Shown: in pieces, positions 56,727 through 64,000 of the stretch
How positions within the stretch are numbered: the stretch's first letter is position 1
Layout of the letters: each line of letters opens with the position of its first letter
Source of the DNA: Arthrinium phaeospermum
Lineage: Eukaryota; Ascomycota; Sordariomycetes; Amphisphaeriales; Apiosporaceae
Reading direction: 5' to 3'
Assembly (NCBI GenBank): GCA_006503535.1
Contig: QYRS01000010.1
Span: 1,984,001-2,048,000 of the forward strand
Length of the DNA: 64,000 nucleotides
The notes under the pieces: generated by a model
Databases searched by the model: none
What the model was told of the DNA's origin: nothing
Seen by the model: the letters and a program-made list of their open reading frames with translations, nothing else
Program-made: the position numbers and the translations under genes

Positions 56727-57169
56727 GACAATTACAGGGTTCAACTTGATTTGACACGCTTAGACGATTTACGATTAGACGATTAACGCTTTTTTATTTA
56801 CCTTCATGTACTTTACACTCCCGTTTATTCAGTTATCCATACTCTGGTTTTACTCTCAACGCATTTCTTCTCAAACGTTAGCGATCGATATAAAGCCTTC
56901 TTGTACTTTGTCCAGTTTTTCTGAGGTCGGAGGTGCCTCGTGGCAGTGTATCCCTGGAAGTATGGCTGGATCATCGTACAGAGCGGGATGTAAAGGAAAC
57001 CTATATTGAAGCCTCTTCACGTGAACTAACCACAATAACTTCTATACATAATTGAACCAGGAAAACCCCAAAATAGTTCAACATAGCCTTATGTGTAGCT
57101 CTTCTTTTATCCTCTTTCCTTCTTGCCTTCGATCCGAGGCGAGCCAGCGCCTCTTATATCAAAACCATT
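56727..57169. other. Intergenic region, convergent 3' ends
   Basis: AT-rich 3' flanks of two convergent genes. Two close CGATTTACGATTAGACGATT-like repeats follow the PTH11-like gene (56760-56790). Confidence 0.4.
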
Positions 57170-58531
57170 TCACGTACATTTAAACACATCATCTTCGAGC
57201 GGCAATCCAAACAAGCACCCCAAATCATTGGGCAATTCTTCCACTTCCGCACTTGTTGATGTTGCCCGGGGCTCGTATCCAGTCGTAGCCGGACGAGACA
57301 AACCGGACTTGTTGGGACCATCGACCGGCGGCCACGAGAGCGCACACAACGTAGCCGACAGCTGTATCTCGTTGATCACGGCAATGACCCAGACCGCCAT
57401 CGCATAATAGGGCAGCGTAAGCACCCCCGGCAGCGGCAACACCAGGAACGCCAGCACCAAAAACTCGACGACGGCCGTCGTGCGCCAGAGGCCGCGGTCC
57501 TGCAGCTTCCGCACCGACGCCGCGACGTCGTACCAGACCGCCTCCCGCAGCGTCGCGTCCACAAAGCGGTCCCACTGCCGCCTCCGCTCCGCCGTACTAA
57601 GATCCGCGCGCAGCTTCTGCCGACGGTCCATGTCCCGCAGCCGGTCCTCCCAGAACGGCTGCAGCCGCCCCTTGGCGTCGTACGGCTCCCGCAGGCAGAA
57701 GGTCCGCCAGCGCCGGATGGACTCGAGGGCTAGCTGGGGGTCCACGTCGAAGTACTCCCGGTGGTCGTGGACGCGGCACACGCAGTCGAAGGAGTACCGG
57801 TGCCGGGCTAGCTCGGCGTGGATCAGGCTCTCCGCGCGCCGGCAGAGCCGGATGGCCACGTGGCCGGGATCGTACTGGCCTCGGATGGAGTGGTGCTGGC
57901 AGACGTTCAAGATGTTCTTCTGTCGCTTGTCGGTCGGCCCGGCGGTGAACCCGATCTTCCAGATGGTCTTCTCGGGGGACTGGGACGGCTTGACTTCAAA
58001 TAGGTAATTGTTGCCGTGGTCCTGTTGCATTCGTTGCTTCTTGGTGAGGGGCTTTCGCAGAGCCCCCTTGATGTGGTCGTCCAGGCTTGTGGGGCTGTCT
58101 GAAAATTGTATAGTCCGCTCGCTTGAGGCCCGCGAGGGCAGAGATAGACGGGCCGGCTTTCGCCTGCCAGATCCCTTGACGGCTGGGTCAGCGGCGGCCA
58201 GTTCGGGAGCCGAAACGGAGACGGTCTTGAGCGCAGGCCTGGGAGAGGGACTGGGTGAAGGAGAGTCTTCCTCGGCCGTGGGCTCGACCGTGATCGAGTC
58301 TGCAATAGGTGACTCTTCGCTGCGAACAGCATTGGGCAAAGGCGCAGTCACGCATCGTCGCTTTGATTCGCGTACTGGCCTGTGTCGTCTCGTCGATGGA
58401 GACGTGCTTCGAGGTTGAGGGCAAGCATCTTCTGCGGGGAGAGTCACGGTCTTCTTCGAAGTGCTTCGCGTCTTTGGGGGTGTAGGGAGTTCCGTCTGGT
58501 TCTTGGCTGGTGTGTCGGGTAGGTTCTCCAT
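57170..58531 (-). CDS. T5orf172 (GIY-YIG-like, DUF1766) domain protein with C-terminal membrane segments
   Basis: Intronless, 453 aa from MENLPDTPAKN. Residues 1-165 are Ser/Pro/basic and probably disordered. Residues ~165-270 carry the T5orf172 module: NNYLFEVKPS, IWKIGFTAGPTDKRQKNIL, then an RRAESLIHAELARHRYSFDC helix and a REYFDVD end, as in the fungal DUF1766 family. The family is related to GIY-YIG nucleases, but nuclease activity in fungal members is not established. After a charged helical region (DRLRDMDRRQKLRADL) two hydrophobic spans follow (VVEFLVLAFLVLPLPGVLTL and YYAMAVWVIAVINEI). The joining of such a domain to a membrane anchor is common in this fungal group, but its role is unknown. 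Confidence 0.85.
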   Translation of the reverse strand: MENLPDTPAKNQTELPTPPKTRSTSKKTVTLPAEDACPQPRSTSPSTRRHRPVRESKRRCVTAPLPNAVRSEESPIADSITVEPTAEEDSPSPSPSPRPALKTVSVSAPELAAADPAVKGSGRRKPARLSLPSRASSERTIQFSDSPTSLDDHIKGALRKPLTKKQRMQQDHGNNYLFEVKPSQSPEKTIWKIGFTAGPTDKRQKNILNVCQHHSIRGQYDPGHVAIRLCRRAESLIHAELARHRYSFDCVCRVHDHREYFDVDPQLALESIRRWRTFCLREPYDAKGRLQPFWEDRLRDMDRRQKLRADLSTAERRRQWDRFVDATLREAVWYDVAASVRKLQDRGLWRTTAVVEFLVLAFLVLPLPGVLTLPYYAMAVWVIAVINEIQLSATLCALSWPPVDGPNKSGLSRPATTGYEPRATSTSAEVEELPNDLGCLFGLPLEDDVFKCT

Positions 58532-59685
58532 GTTGACTGTTCAATTGGCTTTGAGTATGTCAGAAGTAATTGCAGAATCAGGATTGGTATGGCGAGGACT
58601 CGCAAATGGATTTTTGACGAAGACATTTTTGCGACTTATATGCTCGCAGCCCGTCTCGTGAGTCCGGGAATGAGTGTTGGTTAGCCGCCGAGCAGCGTTG
58701 ACGACAAGGGTGCTGCTGCAGACACAGCCCGCGCAGGTTGCAGGTAACAGCGACCCAACGGGGAGGGCATGGCCCCGTTTCAGTTACCTCTCGACCTCAA
58801 CTCTTGGGAGAAAATGCAACAGTAAGTGCCTACACGTCTATGCATCTTGCACATACCACCACTAATTGCGCATTGGTAAGGTTGATTAGGAGGCTTATTC
58901 CATGGCCGTCCCTGCAACCTGGTCACGAACGACATCGATTGACCAGCCGGTCGGCGGCCTCCACGGCCAATCCTGCAACGTTCCGGCAGCAGATACTGAC
59001 TGCCCTGAAGCATCGGCCATGGTCGATACTACATTGCCGTGAGGGATTGACCGGAAATGCGCTGGAGAGGCTGGCCGTTCCGCGAGCACCACTGCTGGCG
59101 ACGAGCCGATACGGCGCATGCAAAGCAATTGGAAGTTGTCACGGAGGCACCATTATTCCTTAACGATTTGTCAACGCGTGACCAAAAATTTGAATTTGGT
59201 AGACTTTTATTGCCCAGATGATTGCTTTGGGCAGGAAACGCGCTATAACGAATTGAATGAGATGTCCACCAGATAACTCGCTTCATGAACTTACTCCGGC
59301 CAGGTGCCTGGTTATCCCACAGACAAGTCCTCATTGTTGTGGGAGTTATGCCAATGGTCTTTCAGGTTGCCGTATCAAACCCGGTCCTAACCCCTCCACC
59401 AGCACATTGTACATGTCCAAAATGACTACTTGGTGTATACCGCGAGTCGCATTTTGTCAAGCCTCTCTTTTCTTTTTCGTCCCAATGTCAAATATCCCAA
59501 CAAATGATGTTAGAACGCTCACAGCTAGCTGGTGTGTGAGAGTTCTGTTATTTGTCTGGACATTTCCAAGCAAGGCAAAAGCGTCGAGGTGCCCCATATA
59601 ACCCGGCATATGAAATGCAATGCAGTAAACGCTTCGATAGATAGCCCGTAATACACAACATCCACTTCAAACCGAACCGAACCGG
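58532..59685. other. Intergenic region
   Basis: An open frame of ~140 codons (58738-59163) and overlapping minus-strand frames have no domain or splice continuity. It presumably holds the promoter of the T5orf172 gene. Confidence 0.4.
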
Positions 59686-60330
59686 CTAATAGCCCCAAAT
59701 GTGTCGGCCTGACTCGATCATCTCATATTCGGGAGGCGGCTCGTCTGTGTCGTGGACGCTTTGGTAAGATGGAGGAGCAGGCTCGCCCAGGACCGAGTCC
59801 GCGATATCCATATCAGGTGGCGGCGGCGGCGGCAGAGAGCTGCCGGCCGGATCGCGTTCGGGAATCCCCCGCTCCACATCTTGTTCCGCCGGCGCGCTTG
59901 TCCGAGCGGCGGGCGACGTCGTAGTAGTAGTAGTAGTAGTAGTCGCAGACCCAGCATTTCGAGCCGCCTGTGCAGCGCGCAGCGCATCCAGCCTCTCGTG
60001 CAGAGCAGCCAAACTTACGCCGGTGGGCTGCTGGCTTGCGGTTCCCTCTCGCGTCGTAGCAGCCTCCCCGTCTTTGCCCTCCGACGGCTCCAAGAAGGCC
60101 CATTTCAGCCAGAGCACCTTAATCACCGCCCTCTTCGGGCCCTGGCAGTCGCAGCACGCGCTCAGGACGAGCGCCGGCGGCAGGAAGACCACCGCGGCGA
60201 CTAGCTTGAGCGCCAGCCATATCGCCGTCCAGGTGACGACGGCCGCGACCCATACCGCCACAGCAGCCAGTACGAATGCGACAAACAGCACGCAGAGGAT
60301 CAGTACAGGGATCAGCCCGGCTGGATCCAT
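59686..60330 (-). CDS. Small membrane protein with PPPPPP and PPxY-like tail, unknown
   Basis: Single exon, 214 aa from MDPAGLIPVLILCVLF. The frame is open upstream to 60522, but this Met starts directly at the hydrophobic region. The first ~65 residues form two membrane spans (VLILCVLFVAFVLAAVAVWV; TWTAIWLALKLVAAVVFLPP) and a short loop with CCDCQGPKR. The rest is cytosolic: a helix SLAALHERLDALRAAQAARN, nine threonines encoded by an ACT repeat, a PPPPPP stretch and C-terminal PPSYQSVHD and PPPEYEMIE. The last two are PPxY/arrestin-or WW-ligand-like motifs, suggesting ubiquitin-ligase or adaptor contacts. No family was recognised. Confidence 0.72.
   Translation of the reverse strand: MDPAGLIPVLILCVLFVAFVLAAVAVWVAAVVTWTAIWLALKLVAAVVFLPPALVLSACCDCQGPKRAVIKVLWLKWAFLEPSEGKDGEAATTREGTASQQPTGVSLAALHERLDALRAAQAARNAGSATTTTTTTTTSPAARTSAPAEQDVERGIPERDPAGSSLPPPPPPDMDIADSVLGEPAPPSYQSVHDTDEPPPEYEMIESGRHIWGY
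59918..59944. repeat. Trinucleotide microsatellite (GTA/TAC)n within coding sequence
   Basis: Tandem GTA units on the plus strand are read as threonine codons (mostly ACT) on the minus strand, giving nine Thr in the membrane protein. In-frame length variation between strains would be expected. Confidence 0.85.
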
Positions 60331-60729
60331 TGTCGATAGCTTGGTCTTGTCGATTAAGGAGCAAGGGTAGTGACCAAATGTAGTTTCTAGAAGTCTTCTC
60401 GTACAAACGAGTTCTGATTCTAAGACTGGTGGAAGAATGCGTGGAAGAGGCAATGCTTCTTTCATTATCTGTTCCGGAAAGCGGCTGAACTCTGGAGAAG
60501 GACAGGTCCAGAGAATGCGCACGTTTATGAACTGTGTTGGCAGCTACGCAAGTCCGCGCCTCTTATCAACTCAGATAGTGTTCCCCTAACCAGTTGTTCC
60601 ATCAAGTCGAACGACACTAGCTCTGGTTTCTCCATTAGAAAGGTTTATTCCAGTCGATAACGATTAGAGCTATTCGGGTGCCTCTCTCAAGTACTTAAGT
60701 CTATTTCATCAGTGTAATTAATAACCGCC
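60331..60729. other. Intergenic region
   Basis: It lies between two minus-strand genes: the promoter of the small membrane protein (left) and the 3' flank of the GH5 gene (right). Nothing else is seen. Confidence 0.4.
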
Positions 60730-61911
60730 CTAGTCGCAGAAGCCCGCGGCCGACTCAGGATCCACCAACCCCAGCTCCAGAAGGTCCTTGTAGCTCCAGT
60801 AATCGGGCTTCTTCCCCTCCCCCGCGACAGACGTGTTGCTCACCACCCTGCCCGTCCAGTACGAGCTCCCCACGGTGTGCTTCCCGAACGCCGCGAGCCC
60901 CGCGTTCAAGACCTCCTTGCGGGCGTCGAGCGAGTTGTTGTAGAGCGCCTCGATGGCCCACTCGCCCGTGAAGACGGGGAACCGGTCGCCGATCTGCGCC
61001 GTCGCCCTCCGAGCATCCGCACAAATCATGTCGGTTATGTTGTTGGACCCCGCGGGCCGCCCGCTGAAGTAGTAGTAGTGCACGTCGAAGACGAGGTTCT
61101 GGCCCGCGGCGAAGCTGTCGGCCCAGTACTCGGGGCCCTTGAAGCCGTCGTCGAGCATGACGGGGATCTGGGGGTTCACGGCCGCCGCGCGGTCGAGGAC
61201 GGCGTGGTAGTACTTGAGCAGCCAGCCCGCCGCCTTCTCGCTCAGGGACGTCGGCTGCCCGATGTCGTCCGGGTTGTCCATGGGCTCGTTGACGGGCTCG
61301 AGCGTGTAGGACTCGGGCTGGCCGGACGTCTGGATGAAGTCGAGCACGGCGTCCACCGTCTTCATCGACCAGTCCAGGGCCGTCTCGTTGTACCACCAGT
61401 CCAGGCCTCCCACGCGCTCGCCGATGGTCTGGTTGTTGACGCCGCCCGGCAGCCCGTGGAGATCGAGGATAACGTGCATGCCGTGCTGGGTAATGGCGTG
61501 GGACGCAATCTCCCGAATGTAGGTGGTCTGCTGGCCGTGGTACAGCTTGCTGCCGGGAAGGTCGATCCAGGCCTGGTACGTGGTCGGGATGCGCAGGACC
61601 TTGAGGCCGCCGGAAGCAAGGACGTCAATGTCGGCCGTGGTAAACCAGGACGAGTAGCGCTTCTCGAACACGGGGCCGCACTGGTCGCCGAGGCTGGCGC
61701 AGCACGTCCACTCGTCCACCACCTCATCGCCGCAGTTGGCCGCCCACCATTCGGTGTCGATGAAGGGTTCTTGAACCATCCAGCCGCCGAGGTTCACGCC
61801 ATCGCCCTTGAACGTCTTCCAGTCCAAGTAGCTCGTAGGCGACCTGGTAGCTGCCGCCCGAGCGACGCCGACGGAGCAGATGGACCCGGCTAAGAAAGCG
61901 GAGAGTTGCAT
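60730..61911 (-). CDS. Secreted exo-beta-1,3-glucanase, GH5 family
   Basis: Intronless, 393 aa. A signal peptide MQLSAFLAGSICSVGVARAA leads to the GH5_9-type start GVNLGGWMVQEPFIDTEWW. Conserved blocks are LRIPTTYQAWIDLPGSKLYHG, HVILDLHGLPGGVNNQ, the acid/base Glu of LEPVNEP, HYYYF and the nucleophile Glu of FTGEWAI. Cys pairs (NCGDE, WTCCASLGDQCGP, AAGFCD) suit a secreted enzyme. Family members release glucose from beta-1,3-glucan ends and act in wall remodelling or use of external glucan (EC 3.2.1.58). There is no GPI signal or CBM. The length is that of a compact fungal exoglucanase. Confidence 0.93.
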   Translation of the reverse strand: MQLSAFLAGSICSVGVARAAATRSPTSYLDWKTFKGDGVNLGGWMVQEPFIDTEWWAANCGDEVVDEWTCCASLGDQCGPVFEKRYSSWFTTADIDVLASGGLKVLRIPTTYQAWIDLPGSKLYHGQQTTYIREIASHAITQHGMHVILDLHGLPGGVNNQTIGERVGGLDWWYNETALDWSMKTVDAVLDFIQTSGQPESYTLEPVNEPMDNPDDIGQPTSLSEKAAGWLLKYYHAVLDRAAAVNPQIPVMLDDGFKGPEYWADSFAAGQNLVFDVHYYYFSGRPAGSNNITDMICADARRATAQIGDRFPVFTGEWAIEALYNNSLDARKEVLNAGLAAFGKHTVGSSYWTGRVVSNTSVAGEGKKPDYWSYKDLLELGLVDPESAAGFCD

Positions 61912-63115
61912 ATTGGCCGGAGATGGACAGAGCTGGGTGTTATTGGCTGGGATCTGTGGGCTCTCTGGAATCTGTAACAGCCAGTATTGTAACGTCCTTC
62001 TTGTACTTTTCCATCATCGCCTCATACGGGCCCCCACCGGCCCCACGGCCAGCTTCCTGGGGATTTGAGGGTCGACATATACCCCGGGAGAGCTGGGGCC
62101 CCGGATTTGGATGCCCACGAATGCGGAGATTTGGTGGGTCGTCAGCTGATCCGAGGTCGACATGGGTGCAGGTGTGGACTCATGAAGTACCGGCCCGAGG
62201 AATAGCAAGAAATTACGATGTTGGGATCATCGACTAGGTATCCTTGGCGATTGGGAGAATCATGGGAGTGACCCTGCCAAGACGGTGGAAAATCCAGGTT
62301 TAGGGAAGCTCTTCCCTAAGCAATTCTTTGTTTACCCCCACTTACCGCATTAATGGGACGCCATCGCTTGGTTTGTGCATCATTCATCACCAGGACCTGT
62401 TTTGACTGTGCGGAGCTGCGAGCGCTTCGGTAGAAACAAGCGGGAGCTTGCATGATCTCGTCGTTGTGACGTTTCGGTGCCGGAAGAATGCCATCTGTCT
62501 CTAAAGTTGGGCAGGCCGAAAATACCAGAGTTTGGGTTTCACAGGTGTTGTTGCCCATCTCGAATGCCTCGGCTTCGGTGTGCAGGTATCTGCCTAGGTA
62601 GGCAGCCTGGGAAAGTTGGGATGGCATGCGGTTTGACACGAAAAGCATGCAGCCACTTCGGATGAAAATGAAACAGCTGTGCGCGGTTCCTCTAGCAAAT
62701 CGCGTTGGATGGCTTCTGGAATGAAGAGAACTTTATCAGTTCATCGGATAAGCGCACTGACGGAAACTGTGTTTGTGCCTCGTACTCGGCGGCGGTGGCG
62801 CATTCCGGGGCAAGCTCACGGCCCGTTTCGGGGCCACGAGTCAAGTCATTAGGTCATCAGTTGCCCCTGAACTGCGACCGGCGATGCAGGACGACGTGCC
62901 AGATGATGTAGGCTTCGTGAAGATCATCAGGAGGCTGGTATCCAAACGATACACCAGAAGCCATCTGCTGTCGAATACAAATGCTGGCTGACGCCCAAAT
63001 GCAAATACTGGCATCAGAGTGCAACTATCTCTTCACCTTCATTGCTACACAAGTTGAGAACATTTTACTGACAAAGTAGTACACACTTACCTTACTTTAC
63101 ACACACACATTCAAG
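61912..63115. other. Intergenic region between divergent genes
   Basis: It holds the GH5 promoter (left) and the leader of the small helical protein (right; CTTACTTTACACACACACATTC). Short open frames near 62300-62990 are unsupported. Confidence 0.4.
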
Positions 63116-63768
63116 ATGGAGAAAGTCCAAGTCAACCTCGACGCCCTCGAGCGCAAGCTGATCAAGGCCAACAAGATCGCGGCCAAGGGCGAGAAGATGA
63201 AGGTCGGCGACGCCATCAAGCTCGGCCGCAAGTCGTCGTCGATGGCCGCCACCATCAACAAGGGCATGAAGGAGTACGATGTAAGATGACTTCCTCGACC
63301 TCTAATCCTGTTTACGTATTATCGATCCCCCGTCGCTGACAAGCTCACAGGACACCGACCCTACACCTCAGGAGAGCCAGGAGATGCTCATGCAGATGAC
63401 GCGCATCGTCGAGTTGACCGAGGAGCAGGTCAACTCGCTGATCGGCTGCTCGGGCTACCTCAAGGACAAGCTTCACGTGGGCGGTATGTAGTTCTGCTTG
63501 CTCCCATCTTCACATTCGATTTGCACTAAGGGTTCTTTTGCTGACCATCACTCGACAACCAGGGTTGGTCAAGAGGAACCTCGTCAAAACTTCCGAGGCC
63601 AGCGAGGCGCTTTCCCACCTGATGGTGTCGAAGGCGCCCCCGGAGCTGAAGGCGGAGGGCCAGGCCTTGGCCAAGAGGCGCAACGTGGCTTTTGACAAGG
63701 CGTTGGCTGTGTATGGCAATGCGACTGGGGGCGACGATCTTGGGGATGGGGCCGATGACTCCGATTAG
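63116..63768 (+). CDS. Small helical protein of unknown function
   Basis: Three exons, 63116-63280, 63351-63483 and 63563-63768, with GTAAGA/GTATGT donors and CAG acceptors; 167 aa. It begins MEKVQVNLDALERKLIKANK and is almost entirely predicted helix: a basic N-terminal helix, an acidic one with QESQEMLMQMTRIVELTEEQ, a GCSGYLKDKLHVGGLVKRNL turn, and a C-terminal helix followed by a Gly/Asp-rich tail. There is no signal peptide or Cys pattern. The consistent exon phases and amphipathic heptads support a genuine gene. It may be a cytosolic coiled-coil protein; no family was recognised. Confidence 0.82.
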
Positions 63769-64000
63769 GAAGATGGGTTGGGTAATTTCAGTCTGCTTTT
63801 CAAGTCTCTTAGGACCGGAACTACGTATCGGAGCTGAATTACACGTACGCTCTCCTTTCTTGGTAGCGCTAGTTGGCAAATACTCTAACCCGCTTCAAGG
63901 GGAAGTTGGCAGATACATACATATTGATGAACACATTCGCTTCGCCTGCATTTTCAAACAGGACTCTTAGCAAAGCACACAAACCAAATATATTACTGTA

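Noticed and set aside
58738..59163. 141-codon plus-strand open frame
   Set aside because: No domain, and codon use looks random; not supported as a gene.
60877..61893. 338-codon plus-strand open frame
   Set aside because: Antisense shadow of the GH5 glucanase caused by GC-rich codon bias.

Overview
The window looks like a chromosomal segment of a filamentous ascomycete, most likely a Sordariomycete. Genes carry short introns of about 50-100 nt with GTAAGT-type donors, CTNAC-type branch points and YAG acceptors. Coding DNA is GC-rich. One block of about 3.4 kb is extremely AT-rich, with the CpA/TpG depletion expected from repeat-induced point mutation (RIP). The gene repertoire is typical of the group: CE1-CBM1 esterase, PTH11/rhodopsin-like membrane proteins, a HET protein, a STAND-like protein and secreted lipases. 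Species cannot be named from sequence alone.

Layout. 0-4.3 kb: housekeeping genes nudC and TFB3/MAT1 sharing a divergent promoter, then an unknown coiled-coil protein. 4.9-8.4 kb: a RIP-degraded DNA transposon whose terminal inverted repeats and flanking direct repeat survive. 9-18 kb: HPP-family membrane protein, SDR, rhodopsin-like receptor, secreted intradiol dioxygenase-like protein. 18.3 kb: intron-containing tRNA-Pro(AGG). 18.6-25.1 kb: a divergent pair, a STAND-like NTPase with degenerate P-loop and a large AAA+ ATPase. 26-27.6 kb: unknown conserved-looking protein. 27.6-31.2 kb: gene-poor. 31.2-36.5 kb: two unrecognised tyrosine/glycine/proline-rich small proteins that are clear paralogues of each other, flanking a class 3 lipase; a 36-nt poly-G tract lies between. 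37-46 kb: a frameshifted SDR, a CE1 esterase with CBM1, a DHA2-type MFS exporter and a GPI-anchor candidate. 46-50.3 kb: a HET-domain protein next to a protein joining a fungal STAND/NLR-type N-terminal domain to SH3 and Ras-association domains. 51-64 kb: frameshifted GNAT-like gene, type-B carboxylesterase, PTH11-like gene with an in-frame amber codon, T5orf172 (GIY-YIG-like) membrane protein, small membrane protein, GH5 glucanase and a small helical protein.

How genes work together. The secreted hydrolases (CE1-CBM1, GH5, lipase, carboxylesterase, intradiol-like) fit extracellular polymer and lipid degradation. The STAND-like/AAA pair and the HET plus NLR-N/SH3/RA pair resemble fungal nonself-recognition or signalling loci. 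No biosynthetic cluster with a backbone enzyme is visible. The most novel signal is the tyrosine-rich paralogue pair. Exon boundaries were assigned by eye from splice signals, reading frame and protein continuity.
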